36,690 nt of DNA from NCBI GenBank assembly GCA_937958015.1, contig CALGOA010000129.1:1-36690 (forward strand). Direction: 5' to 3'. The notes beneath the pieces were generated by a model. It saw only the letters and a program-made list of their open reading frames with translations, ran no database searches and had not been told where the DNA came from. Position 1 is the stretch's first letter; each line of letters starts with the position of its first letter. Shown here one piece after another: positions 22,933-32,042 of the stretch. Both the position numbers and the translations under genes were made by a program. This stretch comes from an uncultured Acidimicrobiales bacterium. Its GTDB lineage: Bacteria; Actinomycetota; Acidimicrobiia; Acidimicrobiales; SZUA-35.

Positions 22933-24210
22933 GTGGCAACGATTGCGGTAATCGGAACTGGATATGTCGGGCTGACGACGGGAGCGTGTTTCGCACACCT
23001 GGGCCACGACGTCATCTGCGCAGACATCGATCCGGACAAGATCGAACGACTCAAGAACGGCGAGATCCCCATCGTCGAGGAGGGACTGGATCGTGTCGTC
23101 GCCGAGGCGTTGGCTGCAGGCAAGATTCGCTTCGTGCTCGGCGCCACCAATGCGTCCGAACATGCCGAGTTTCACTACCTGTGCGTTCCCACCCCCCAGG
23201 GTGCCGACGGCTCCGCTGACCTCAGCTATCTCGAAGCCGCGGCGGCAGAGATCGGGCCCACGCTCCCGAAGAACAGCGTCGTCGTCAACAAGTCGACCGT
23301 GCCGGTGGGATCCACCGAGGTCGTCGCCAAGTTCCTCAACCGATCCGACGTCAAGGTGGTATCCAACCCCGAGTTCCTTCGCGAGGGCACCGCGGTTCAG
23401 GACTTCCTGAACCCCGACCGTGTGGTAATCGGAGCCAGCGACCAGGAAGCGGCAATTCGGGTTGCAGCGCTGTACAGCCGGGTGCGGGCTCCCATCATGG
23501 TGACCGATCCGGTCTCGGCCGAGACGATCAAGTACGCCAGCAATGCGTTTCTCGCCACGAAGCTGAGCTTTGTGAACGCCATCGCGACTCTCTGTGAACA
23601 CGTGGGTGCCGACGTCAACGACGTCACCCTCGGCATGGGGTACGACAAGCGTATTGGCAAGGAGTTCCTCAAGCCCGGACCCGGTTGGGGCGGTAGTTGT
23701 TTCCCGAAGGACGTGGCCGCACTCGCCCGTATCGCCGAGGACTTCGGGTACGACTTCACGCTGCTGCGCGAGGTTCTGGCCGTCAACGAAGCGCAGTTTC
23801 AGCGCACGGCCCAGAAGGTGCTGGACGCCCTCGGCCCCGATGCCCAGGGCAAGAAGGTCGCCGCTTGGGGTCTCACCTTCAAGGCCGGCACTGACGATCT
23901 CCGCGAGTCTCCCGCGATCGAGGTGCTCCAGCGCGTCAGTGGAGCCGGCGCTCAGGTTGTGGCGTACGACCCCGCTATCCCGTCGGAGATTCCCCAACTT
24001 CCGCTCGTCCAGGTGGTCTCCGACCCGTTGGTCGCGGCCAAGGATGCCGATGTGCTCGTGGTCCTCACCGAGTGGCCCGAGTTCAAGTTCGTCGACTTCG
24101 ACCAACTGGCTGACCAGATGGCGGGCCGCACCGTGATCGACGGCCGAAACCTGCTCGACCGCGCCATTCTGAAGCGCCGCAATTTCGAGGTCATCGGGAT
24201 CGGACGCTGA
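22933..24210 (+). CDS. UDP-glucose 6-dehydrogenase
   Basis: The 425-residue enzyme has the NAD-binding GTGYVG (8-13), central residues in [16 protein letters not shown] (K200, K210) and the catalytic cysteine C256 in [12 protein letters not shown]. The C-terminal UDP-binding domain follows ([16 protein letters not shown]). It oxidises UDP-glucose twice to UDP-glucuronate. It starts at GTG 22933 behind a clear GGAGA ribosome site, one of the best in the window. It shares one base with the UDP-xylose synthase-like gene (TGATG), so substrate and product enzymes are coupled. UDP-N-acetylmannosamine dehydrogenase relatives are less likely given that neighbour. Confidence 0.92.
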   Translation: MATIAVIGTGYVGLTTGACFAHLGHDVICADIDPDKIERLKNGEIPIVEEGLDRVVAEALAAGKIRFVLGATNASEHAEFHYLCVPTPQGADGSADLSYLEAAAAEIGPTLPKNSVVVNKSTVPVGSTEVVAKFLNRSDVKVVSNPEFLREGTAVQDFLNPDRVVIGASDQEAAIRVAALYSRVRAPIMVTDPVSAETIKYASNAFLATKLSFVNAIATLCEHVGADVNDVTLGMGYDKRIGKEFLKPGPGWGGSCFPKDVAALARIAEDFGYDFTLLREVLAVNEAQFQRTAQKVLDALGPDAQGKKVAAWGLTFKAGTDDLRESPAIEVLQRVSGAGAQVVAYDPAIPSEIPQLPLVQVVSDPLVAAKDADVLVVLTEWPEFKFVDFDQLADQMAGRTVIDGRNLLDRAILKRRNFEVIGIGR

Positions 24211-25148
24211 TGGAGCGGATCGTCGTCACCGGCGGCGCCGGATTCCTAGGCTCAAACCTCTGCCGCTACCTCCTCGAGCGGGGCGACGAGGTCGTCGCTC
24301 TCGACAACCTCGTCACCGGCTCGGAAGAGAACATCGCCGAGCTGTTTGGTCAGCCTGGATTCTCGTTCACGAATCAGGACGTCTCGAACCACATCTGGGT
24401 GCCGGGACCCGTCGATGCGATCATGCATCTCGCCTCGCCTGCTTCTCCGGTCGACTTTGAGAAGATCCCGATTCAGATCATGAAGGTGGGTGGTATGGGT
24501 ACCCACAACTGCCTCGGACTCGCCCGGGCCAAGGGAGCCAAGTTCCACCTGAACTCCACCAGCGAGGTCTACGGCGATCCATTGGTTCACCCCCAGCCCG
24601 AAACCTACTGGGGCAACGTCAACCCGATCGGTCCTCGCGGCGTGTACGACGAGGCGAAACGATTCGCCGAGGCGATGACGCTGGCCTACCACCGCAAACA
24701 TCAGATCGATGTGCGCATCGTCCGAACCTTCAACACCTACGGGCCGCTCATGCGTCCCGACGACGGCCGAGTGGTGAGCAACTTCATCACCCAGGCATTG
24801 CGCGGCGAAGCGCTGACGATCTACGGCGATGGAACCCAGACCCGCAGTTTCTGTTACGTGACCGATCAGATCGAGGGACAGCTCGCACTGCTGGACAGCA
24901 GCTACGTCGGCCCGGTGAACATCGGAAACGACGTCGAGTTCACGATGCTCGAACTGGCCGAGAACGTCGTGGACATCACCAACAGTTCGGGTGGCATCGT
25001 GCACCTGCCGCTGCCCGAGGATGACCCCACCCAGCGCAAGCCCGACCTCACGGTGGCGAACCGTGAGCTCGGTTGGCACCCCAAGGTGCCACTGCGTGAA
25101 GGGTTGGAGAAAACCACCGAATACTTCGCATCCAAACTCGGTATCTAA
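24210..25148 (+). CDS. UDP-glucuronate decarboxylase (UDP-xylose synthase-like SDR)
   Basis: The 312-residue extended SDR has the NAD motif GGAGFLG (8-14), [15 protein letters not shown], the serine region [10 protein letters not shown] and the catalytic pair Y146-x3-K150 (YDEAKR). The stretch [18 protein letters not shown] is characteristic of UDP-xylose synthases. It converts UDP-glucuronate to UDP-xylose, via a 4-keto intermediate, using tightly bound NAD. The upstream enzyme supplies its substrate. Length matches soluble bacterial forms. The next gene starts 78 bp away after small dyads. Confidence 0.9.
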   Translation: MERIVVTGGAGFLGSNLCRYLLERGDEVVALDNLVTGSEENIAELFGQPGFSFTNQDVSNHIWVPGPVDAIMHLASPASPVDFEKIPIQIMKVGGMGTHNCLGLARAKGAKFHLNSTSEVYGDPLVHPQPETYWGNVNPIGPRGVYDEAKRFAEAMTLAYHRKHQIDVRIVRTFNTYGPLMRPDDGRVVSNFITQALRGEALTIYGDGTQTRSFCYVTDQIEGQLALLDSSYVGPVNIGNDVEFTMLELAENVVDITNSSGGIVHLPLPEDDPTQRKPDLTVANRELGWHPKVPLREGLEKTTEYFASKLGI

Positions 25149-25196
25149 CCGGGGTGGGGTGCCGCCTCGTCGAGGTGAGCGAGATGCGACGACCCG

Positions 25197-25213
25197 ACTT
25201 GCACCCAGCAAGT
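25197..25213 (+). repeat. Inverted repeat between UDP-xylose synthase and glycosyltransferase genes
   Basis: ACTTGC (25197-25202) and GCAAGT (25208-25213) flank ACCCA. A second dyad, CCTCG-T-CGAGG (25165-25175), lies just upstream. They sit between two co-directional genes and could form attenuator or processing hairpins; no T-run is present. Confidence 0.3.
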
Positions 25214-25226
25214 AGGCTCGGTGGTG

Positions 25227-26309
25227 ATGAGGGTTGCGGTCACCGTTGAGCAGTTCTGGCATCCGGTTCCCGGCGGCACCGCCCGTGCAACTCACAAGAC
25301 TATTCGGGCGCTTCAGAGGGCCGGTACCGTCGATCTCATAGGCGTCGCCGCCGCCCATGGCGACGAGGAGGGCGAGGGTCGGGACCTCACCATCCCGGTG
25401 GTCCACAGCCGCTTGAAACGTCCGATCCTGTACGAATCGTGGCTCCGCCTGAACCGTCCGGCCTTCCCTGTGCAGGACTGCGACGTGATCTGGGCCTCGG
25501 CCATGGTGCCGCCCCCCGACCGAGGGATACCCATCGTTTCGACCGTGCACGATCTGGAATTCCTCGACCATCCCGAGTGGCACACCCGACGGGGCCGAAG
25601 TTTCTTCCCGCGGGCCTTCGAGGCCACCCGATCACGATCCCGCCTCATCGTGTGCCCGTCCCAGACCGTCGCCGATCGATGCCTGCTGGCCGGAGTGTCG
25701 AGCGAGAACATTCGAGTGGTGCCGTGGGGGGTCTCGCCCAGTCGGGTCGAGGCCAGTGAGACCGACGAGGTCCGAGCCCATTACAGCCTGCCCGATACGT
25801 TTGTCCTCTGGGTCGGCACGGTGGAACCCCGAAAGAACCTCCACGGTCTCATCGAGGCTCTGGTCCCGCTCGATGTCCCGCTTGTTGTCGTTGGACCCAA
25901 GGGATGGAACCTTCCCGATCACGACGCGATCCTGAGCCCGCTTGGGGATCGTTGTCACCGTCTGGGCCGGGTGTCGGATCGAGATCTTCACCGCCTCTAC
26001 GCGGCCGCGTCGGTTTTTGCGTTCCCGTCCCACGCCGAAGGTTTCGGTCTGCCGGTGCTGGAAGCCATGGCGCAGGGGACACCGGTCGTGACCTCATCGG
26101 GCACCGCCACCGAGGAGGCCGCCGGGGGCGCAGCCCTTCTGGTCGATCCGGCCGAGCCGGAGTCGATCGCCGACGGCATCGCCAGTGTGCTGGGGAATGA
26201 AGAGTTGTCGGCCCGGCTGACCGCGCTCGGTCTCGACCGGGCCCGAGCGATGAGCTGGGACGCCACCGCCACCGGCTATCACGCGGCGTATACGGACGCC
26301 GGTCGCTGA
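25227..26309 (+). CDS. GT4-type glycosyltransferase
   Basis: The 360-residue protein has the GT-B plan. Its C-terminal donor domain has the EX7E motif at E271/E279 (AEGFGLPVLEAMAQGTPVV), preceded by LWVGTVEPRKNLHGLIEAL. The N-terminal half begins RVAVTVEQFWHPVPGG. It would transfer a sugar from a nucleotide donor, retaining configuration, during assembly of the surface polymer; donor and acceptor are unknown. GTG codons at 25221 and 25224 precede ATG 25227, and any could be the start. The next glycosyltransferase begins two bases after its stop. Confidence 0.88.
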   Translation: MRVAVTVEQFWHPVPGGTARATHKTIRALQRAGTVDLIGVAAAHGDEEGEGRDLTIPVVHSRLKRPILYESWLRLNRPAFPVQDCDVIWASAMVPPPDRGIPIVSTVHDLEFLDHPEWHTRRGRSFFPRAFEATRSRSRLIVCPSQTVADRCLLAGVSSENIRVVPWGVSPSRVEASETDEVRAHYSLPDTFVLWVGTVEPRKNLHGLIEALVPLDVPLVVVGPKGWNLPDHDAILSPLGDRCHRLGRVSDRDLHRLYAAASVFAFPSHAEGFGLPVLEAMAQGTPVVTSSGTATEEAAGGAALLVDPAEPESIADGIASVLGNEELSARLTALGLDRARAMSWDATATGYHAAYTDAGR

Positions 26310-26310
26310 G

Positions 26311-27429
26311 ATGGACACCATCGGTATCAACCTTCTGTGGCTCCAACCGGGGGTCGTGGGTGGCAGCGAGGAGTACACGCTCAGCCTGCTTCGAGCGATC
26401 CACGAACTGGATCCGCTCGATCTCGAATTGAGACTGTTCGCTCAGCCCGCCCTGCTGGATCATCATCCCGACCTTGCCCAGCGGTTCGAGGTGACCCAGG
26501 CGCCGCGGCTTCCCGTTGGCAAGGTGGGTCGAGTCGCAGGTGAACACACCTGGCTGGCCCGTCAGACCAGCCAGCTGGCGCTGGTTCATCACGCCGGTGG
26601 TGTCGTTCCCTCCGCCAGTCCGACCACCGCGTTGCTCACCGTCCTCGACCTCCAACCGCTCGAGATGCCCGAGAACTTTGGTCGGGTGAAGCGCGTGTGG
26701 CTGGGCCAGATGATCCCACGGTCGGTCGACCAGGCCGACCTGATCGTGGTGCCCAGTGAATTCACCGGGCATCGGCTCACCGAACTGCTCGACGTGGATC
26801 CCAAACGAATTCGAGTGGTGCCCTTCGGGATGGCGGCGCCAGAGCAGCCGGTCGCTCCGGCCGGCCATCCGCCAAACCCGCCAATGTTTCTGTATCCGGC
26901 GATCGCCTACCCCCACAAACGTCACGTTGACCTGATCGAAGCGTTCAGCCTGTTGAGGGTCGAACACCCGGAAGCAAACCTCGTGTTGACCGGAGGGGTC
27001 GGTCCCGAGACCGAGGCGTTGCGGGCCACGATCGAATCTCATCGCTTGGGCGGTGTGGTCGAAATGCCCGGCCGAATCGAACGAACCGAACTCGATCGGC
27101 TCTACGCATCGGCGACGGCGGTGGTGATCCCCTCAGAGTACGAAGGATTCGGCCTGCCCGCCCTGGAGGCGATGAATGTAGGGACGCCGGTCATCGTTGC
27201 CAATGCCGGTTCGCTGCCCGAGGTGGTCGCCGACGCCGCGGTGGTTGTGCCGCCGCGGGATCCGGTTGCGTTGGCAACCGCGATGGCAGGGATGATCCGC
27301 AACCGCGACCGTGCTCAGCAGCTTGGTCAGGCGGGCCGCGAACGAGCGGCCAAGTTTCAGTGGACAAACTCCGGGGCGGCGCTGGTTGAGGCGTACCGTG
27401 ATGCTCTTGATCGCATCGCCTTCGTCTGA
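26311..27429 (+). CDS. GT4-type glycosyltransferase
   Basis: The 372-residue GT-B enzyme begins IGINLLWLQPGVVGGSEEY, with the glycine-rich loop of the family, and has EX7E at E278/E286 (YEGFGLPALEAMNVGTPVI). The segment FLYPAIAYPHKRHVDLIEAF marks the donor-side domain. It resembles its upstream neighbour in plan but is not a recent duplicate by eye. It begins one base after the neighbour's stop (TGAG-ATG) and is in the same operon. Sugar specificity cannot be read from sequence. Confidence 0.88.
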   Translation: MDTIGINLLWLQPGVVGGSEEYTLSLLRAIHELDPLDLELRLFAQPALLDHHPDLAQRFEVTQAPRLPVGKVGRVAGEHTWLARQTSQLALVHHAGGVVPSASPTTALLTVLDLQPLEMPENFGRVKRVWLGQMIPRSVDQADLIVVPSEFTGHRLTELLDVDPKRIRVVPFGMAAPEQPVAPAGHPPNPPMFLYPAIAYPHKRHVDLIEAFSLLRVEHPEANLVLTGGVGPETEALRATIESHRLGGVVEMPGRIERTELDRLYASATAVVIPSEYEGFGLPALEAMNVGTPVIVANAGSLPEVVADAAVVVPPRDPVALATAMAGMIRNRDRAQQLGQAGRERAAKFQWTNSGAALVEAYRDALDRIAFV

Positions 27430-27438
27430 GAGTCACCG

Positions 27439-28668
27439 ATGCGAATCCTGATTCTGTGTCCCCATTTCGCCCCTGATCTGCACGCGGCAACCGGTGAGGT
27501 GATGACCCAGCTGGTGAAGTCACTGGCAGCCCGCGGGCACACCGTCGACGTGGTCACCTCGTTGCCCTGGTATCGCGATCACAGCGTCGAGCCCGAGTGG
27601 CGGGGCCGACCGGTGCGGCGGGAGGAGACCGATTTTGGTTCGGTGACCCGGGTGTGGCCGTTCCCGACCGACAAGGGCAGCATCGTTTCTCGGGCCGTCG
27701 CGTTTGCGGCCCAGACCGGACTGTCGCTGGTGGTGTCGGCGGTCAAGAAACGACCCGACGTGGTGTTGTCCATGTCGCCGCCGATCTTCTTTGGCACCGC
27801 GGGCAGACTGCTCGCCCGCCGGTTTCGAGTGCCGTTCGTGTTCAACGTGCAGGACATCTTTCCCGACGTCGCGGTCGATCTCGGCATGCTCAACAACGAG
27901 CGGGTCATCTCGGCGGCGAGATCGCTGGAACGCAACCTGTACGCCAAGGCCGACGCCGTCACGGTGCTCAGCGAGGATCAGGCTTCGAATGTCCGTCGGA
28001 AGATGGCTGCGGAGCGGGCCGATCGGGTGCGGATCATTCCCAACTTTGTCGACACCGGACGGGTAAGGGTCGTGGACCGTCAGACCGACTACCGGCGCCG
28101 CAACGGCATTGGCGACGAACTGGTGGTGATGTATTCGGGGAATGTGGGCTTCAGCCAAAGTTTCGGCCTCGTTGAGGCGGCAGCGCATCACTTCGCCGAA
28201 CGGGCCGACATTCGATTCGTGATCAACGGCGAAGGCGCGGCCCGGGCCGAGGTCGATCGATGGGCGGCCGAGCTGCCGAACGTCACGGTGACCGATTTCG
28301 CGCCTCGGGAGCAGGTCTCCGACGTTCTGGGAACCGCCGACCTCCACCTGATCCTGCTGTCGGCAGGTCTGGCCAAATCGAGCACGCCCAGCAAGCTCTA
28401 CGGAATCCTCGCCGCCGGTCGGCCGGTGTTGGCCTCGATCGACCGGGGGAGCGACGCCGATCGGGTGATCGAACGTTCCGGCGCAGGAATTGTGGTGCCT
28501 CCCGATGACGCCGAACCGTTCATCGAAGGACTCGAGTCTCTGCTCTCCGCCCCTGGTGAGCTCGTTCGAATGGGCCAAATGGCCTATGACTTTGTGGGCC
28601 AGCTGATCACTCCGGACCAGCAGGCAGAGGCATATGAGCATCTCTTCGAAGAGCTTATTGACCGCTAA
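27439..28668 (+). CDS. GT4-type glycosyltransferase, WbuB-like
   Basis: The 409-residue protein begins RILILCPHFAPDLHAATGE and has LPWYRDHSVEP, FNVQDIFPDVAVDLGML, VMYSGNVGFSQSFG and KSSTPSKLYGILAAGRPVLA. This pattern matches the WbuB branch of GT4, which includes aminosugar transferases acting on lipid-linked intermediates. The classical EX7E is replaced by the SKLYGILAAGRPV-type loop, as usual for the branch. It follows the previous gene by nine bases. It probably adds an early or middle residue of the surface glycan. Confidence 0.87.
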   Translation: MRILILCPHFAPDLHAATGEVMTQLVKSLAARGHTVDVVTSLPWYRDHSVEPEWRGRPVRREETDFGSVTRVWPFPTDKGSIVSRAVAFAAQTGLSLVVSAVKKRPDVVLSMSPPIFFGTAGRLLARRFRVPFVFNVQDIFPDVAVDLGMLNNERVISAARSLERNLYAKADAVTVLSEDQASNVRRKMAAERADRVRIIPNFVDTGRVRVVDRQTDYRRRNGIGDELVVMYSGNVGFSQSFGLVEAAAHHFAERADIRFVINGEGAARAEVDRWAAELPNVTVTDFAPREQVSDVLGTADLHLILLSAGLAKSSTPSKLYGILAAGRPVLASIDRGSDADRVIERSGAGIVVPPDDAEPFIEGLESLLSAPGELVRMGQMAYDFVGQLITPDQQAEAYEHLFEELIDR

Positions 28669-28703
28669 CCTGAGAGGTCCCCCTCAAGCAAAGGCGAACA
28701 CCC

Positions 28704-29714
28704 ATGCGCGCAGTAGTTCTCGTCGGTGGATTCGGCACCCGTCTCCGTCCGCTCACCCTTTCGGCCCCCAAGCAGATGTTGCCGGTAAATGGCGTCACGA
28801 TGCTGGAACGAGTGGTCACCAATCTCGCTCGAGGCGGCGTTACCGAGGCGGTCCTCGCCCTCGGCTATTTGCCCGAGGTGTTCCAGGCCGAGTTTCCCTC
28901 TGGCGAGATCGCCGGAGTGAAGATGCACTACGCGGTTGAGCCAGAGCCCCTGGACACCGGCGGTGCCATTGGCTTCGCAGCCCGTTTCGCCGGCTTTACC
29001 GATGACACGTTCATCGCCCTAAACGGCGACGTGATCAACGATCTGGATATCGCGGGGCTCGTGGCCCAGCACAAGGCCTTCGGTGGAGAGGGCACCATTC
29101 ACCTCACCCCGGTCGAGGATCCGTCCCGGTTTGGTGTGGTCCCGATCGACGCCGAGGGGCGGGTCGAGGCGTTCATCGAAAAGCCGCCGGCGGACGAAGC
29201 GCCGAGCAACTGGATCAATGCCGGCACCTATGTTCTGGAACCCTCGGTTCTCGACCGGATGCCCGAGGGCGAGAAGGTCAGCATCGAACGGGCCGTGTTC
29301 CCCGACATGGTTGCCGACGGGCAACTCTACGCGGTCCAGCGGGACGGCTACTGGGTCGATGCCGGTACCCCCGAGAGTTACCTCAAGGTTGCCCTCGACC
29401 TCGTAAACGGGGTTCGGAGCAACGAGCCGGCCGTCGCGGCCGACACCACCGTTGCGCCAAGCGCCACCATCATCGGCTCGATCGTGGGTTCGGGCGCCGT
29501 TATTGACGCGGGCGCACACGTGGAGGGGTCCATGATCCAACGCGGCGCTCATATCGGAGCCAACGCCCGGGTCGTCACCTCGATCGTCGGGCCTAATGCT
29601 CTCGTCGGCCCCGGCGCCTCGCTCGAAGCTCTCACCGTCGTCGGAGATTCGGTGACCGTGGAATCAAACAGCGTTCACGTTGGCGCAAAACTCCCGGACG
29701 TGCCCAAGGAGTAA
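28704..29714 (+). CDS. Sugar-1-phosphate nucleotidyltransferase with C-terminal left-handed beta-helix
   Basis: The 336-residue protein has a nucleotidyltransferase domain (about 1-235) with the signature GGFGTRLRPLTLSAPKQMLP. The family usually has KPMLP; here P is Q. ALNGDVINDLD and VEAFIEKPP are further typical segments. From about 245 it has hexapeptide repeats (SATIIGSIVGSGAVIDAGAH). This layout is that of mannose-1-phosphate guanylyltransferase/ManC-GMPP-like and other NDP-sugar pyrophosphorylases. It activates a sugar phosphate for the glycosyltransferases upstream. The donor is probably mannose-1-phosphate (GDP), but glucose-1-phosphate cannot be excluded. An AAAGG ribosome site precedes the start. 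Confidence 0.87.
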   Translation: MRAVVLVGGFGTRLRPLTLSAPKQMLPVNGVTMLERVVTNLARGGVTEAVLALGYLPEVFQAEFPSGEIAGVKMHYAVEPEPLDTGGAIGFAARFAGFTDDTFIALNGDVINDLDIAGLVAQHKAFGGEGTIHLTPVEDPSRFGVVPIDAEGRVEAFIEKPPADEAPSNWINAGTYVLEPSVLDRMPEGEKVSIERAVFPDMVADGQLYAVQRDGYWVDAGTPESYLKVALDLVNGVRSNEPAVAADTTVAPSATIIGSIVGSGAVIDAGAHVEGSMIQRGAHIGANARVVTSIVGPNALVGPGASLEALTVVGDSVTVESNSVHVGAKLPDVPKE

Positions 29715-29750
29715 TTTGTAGTTGGCGTCGGTTGCGAGAACAATCGGCGC

Positions 29751-30539
29751 ATGAACTTCGAGACGATTCTCTACAGCGTCGACGACAATGTCGCCCACAT
29801 CCGGTTGAACAACCCGGACGGGGCCAATGCGGTCACGCCCCTCTTTTCGTCCGAACTTCGCCAGGCGATGCTCGAGGCCCATATCGACGATGAGGTCCGC
29901 GCCGTGTGTGTCACCGCCGAGGGGAAGGTGTTCTGCGCGGGCGGTGATCTCAAGCTGTTCGCCGGCGAGGGAGAGAACGTCGGCCGGGTCGCTTCGGACA
30001 TGTTGACCGATTATCACGGTGCGCTCTACCGGATGAACGCCATGCCCAAACCGGTGGTGGCGGGGATCGGGGGAACCGCTGGCGGAGCGGGTATGTCGCT
30101 GATGGCGGCGTTTGACCTCGTGGTGGCCTCGGAGAACGCCAAGTTCATCATGGCCTACACCAAGGCTGGCGTTACTCCTGACGGCACGAGCACGTACTTC
30201 CTCGCCCGCCATGTTGGCGTTCGACGAGCTCTGGACCTCGTTCTCAACAACAGGATGCTGAGCGCCGAGGAAGCCGAGCAGTGGGGTCTGGTCAACCGGG
30301 TGGTGCCTAAGGGTGAGGCCGACGACGCCGCGATGGGTATGGCGAAAGAATTGGCGGCGGGACCCGGTTTCGCCCTGGGGCACGCCAAGAAGCTGGTGTA
30401 CGAGGGGTTCGACAGCTCTCTGCCGGAGGCGGGCGAGCGGGAGGCCGAGGTGTTCCTTTCGGCTTCGCTGCACCCCGACGGGTTGGAGGGCATCGCTGCG
30501 TTTGCCGAGAAACGAACGCCGCAGTTCAACCGGAAGTAA
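29751..30539 (+). CDS. Enoyl-CoA hydratase/isomerase family protein
   Basis: The 262-residue crotonase-fold protein has the oxyanion-hole loop FCAGGDLKLF (61-70) and the second oxyanion segment GTAGGAGMSLMAAFDLVVAS (108-127). At the catalytic loop it reads AGVTPDGTSTYFL, with D144 and without the hydratase glutamate pair. That aspartate is seen in isomerase-type members such as PaaG, so double-bond isomerisation or another crotonase reaction is as likely as hydration. The start ATG 29751 has no strong ribosome site. The orphan gene follows nine bases after its stop. Confidence 0.87.
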   Translation: MNFETILYSVDDNVAHIRLNNPDGANAVTPLFSSELRQAMLEAHIDDEVRAVCVTAEGKVFCAGGDLKLFAGEGENVGRVASDMLTDYHGALYRMNAMPKPVVAGIGGTAGGAGMSLMAAFDLVVASENAKFIMAYTKAGVTPDGTSTYFLARHVGVRRALDLVLNNRMLSAEEAEQWGLVNRVVPKGEADDAAMGMAKELAAGPGFALGHAKKLVYEGFDSSLPEAGEREAEVFLSASLHPDGLEGIAAFAEKRTPQFNRK

Positions 30540-30548
30540 CGTTCGTCC

Positions 30549-32042
30549 ATGGCTCGCACAACCGAGAGACAGGCGGCCGGGGTCGCCGTGCCCGCCGACG
30601 AGAGTGGTCGTCGATCCACTTCGTCCTTTGCCAAGAGTGTGCTGGCGGAAGCGGTGCGGGATTCCGCGCCCGACGCCGCCGCAGCTATTGAGGCCGAGTC
30701 GAATTGGCGCCGCGGCTATCACCGACACTTCGTGGCAGCCGCCGAAGCCGGGATCGCGAGTCCGGCCGATGCCAACGGGATCGCTCGCAGAGGTCTCGCC
30801 GCTGTCGCTGAACAGATCCGCTTTGTCCGGTCCGGTGATGATCGTCCCCTGTCGGAGGTGATGTCGGGCGCAGCTACCGCGGGTGGATTCGACACCCAGG
30901 TGGTTCCGGCCACCCCCGGCGATCGGCCCACGTATTCGGTGCCATATGGCGGGCGGGATCTGTCGAACGAAGACCTTCGTCGCCAACTCGAACTGTGGGT
31001 GAGCGACGGGGTGATCGAAGTAGGCGCGGCCGAAGGGGTTGAGGAGGTGCTGGCCAATCCAGAGTGGCTCGACCTTTCCGACCTCACGTTCGTGGTCCTC
31101 GGGGCCGGAGCCGAGTTGGGTCCGTACCCGGCATTGATGGGACTGGGCGCCACCGTGGCCGCTGTCGATCTGCCGAGACCCGAGATCTGGGACCGTCTCC
31201 GCGCCCGTGCCGGTGACCGCAGCCGGCTGTTGATGCCCAGTCGGGACGGCCAGGCTGGTGCCGATCTCACCACCGATCTGCCCGAGCTTCGTGACTGGCT
31301 CGATTCGATCGATGGCCCGATCGTCCTCGGTGGGTATGCCTACGCCGATGGCGAGGCTCACCTGCGCGTATCGGTCGCCCAGGACGCACTGATTCGCCAT
31401 GCCATCGCCACCCGACCCACCGGGCACGTGTCCGTGGCCCACCTGCTCACACCGACCGACTGTTTCGCAGTGGATGAAGACACCGCCGAGGCGTCCCGAA
31501 CGGCGTGGGCGGCGCGTCCGCTGGGTCTCCGAATGACCCAGGGAGCACTTCGGAAGCTCTCTGGTGACCGGTTGTTCCACCAGGCGATTCTCGAGTGTCT
31601 CGATGGCAAGGAGGGATACCGGTCTGCAGTCTTCGACACGCTCGTGACCGAACAGGGACCGAACTATGCCCTCGCCAAGAGAATCCAGGAGTGGCGGGCG
31701 ATCGATGGTCGGGCCGCAGGCCTTCGGGTCTCGGCCAATGTGAGCCCCAGCAGCAACACGAAGTCGGTCACCAAGAACCGGGCGCTTGCGGCCGCCTATC
31801 GAGGCGCAGGAATGTTCGGGATTGAGGTGTTCGAACCCGATACGACCAACGCCCTGATGGCCCTGCTGCTGATCCGGGATCTGCGGTCCACCACCTGTGC
31901 GTCGGATCCCTACACCGAGTTGGCGAACCCGCTGCAACTGCTGAGCGACTCGGCCGCCCACGGTGGCCTCTGGCGCAGCCCGTACAAAACCCGAACCGCG
32001 CTCCCACTCGCCGCCATCCGCGGCCTCCTTAGGAGCGGGTGA
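30549..32042 (+). CDS. Uncharacterised 497-residue protein with Rossmann-like segment
   Basis: I do not recognise this protein. The N-terminal part (1-175) is helical. A nucleotide-binding-like stretch follows: LTFVVLGAGAELGPYPALM (179-197), then AAVDLPRPEIWDRL with D207 at the end of the second strand, where NAD enzymes bind ribose. Later motifs are VLGGYAYADGEAHLRVSVAQDA and ANVSPSSNTKSVTKNRALAAAY. No membrane helix or signal peptide is evident. It is nine bases downstream of the enoyl-CoA hydratase gene, so it may act with it. Its end overlaps the convergent helicase gene by 14 bp. Confidence 0.75.
   Translation: MARTTERQAAGVAVPADESGRRSTSSFAKSVLAEAVRDSAPDAAAAIEAESNWRRGYHRHFVAAAEAGIASPADANGIARRGLAAVAEQIRFVRSGDDRPLSEVMSGAATAGGFDTQVVPATPGDRPTYSVPYGGRDLSNEDLRRQLELWVSDGVIEVGAAEGVEEVLANPEWLDLSDLTFVVLGAGAELGPYPALMGLGATVAAVDLPRPEIWDRLRARAGDRSRLLMPSRDGQAGADLTTDLPELRDWLDSIDGPIVLGGYAYADGEAHLRVSVAQDALIRHAIATRPTGHVSVAHLLTPTDCFAVDEDTAEASRTAWAARPLGLRMTQGALRKLSGDRLFHQAILECLDGKEGYRSAVFDTLVTEQGPNYALAKRIQEWRAIDGRAAGLRVSANVSPSSNTKSVTKNRALAAAYRGAGMFGIEVFEPDTTNALMALLLIRDLRSTTCASDPYTELANPLQLLSDSAAHGGLWRSPYKTRTALPLAAIRGLLRSG

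Noticed and set aside
22864-25583. Two open frames of more than 400 codons opposite the UDP-glucose dehydrogenase and UDP-xylose synthase genes.
   Set aside because: They mirror the coding strand of clear enzymes; compositions are unlike proteins and no motifs are seen.
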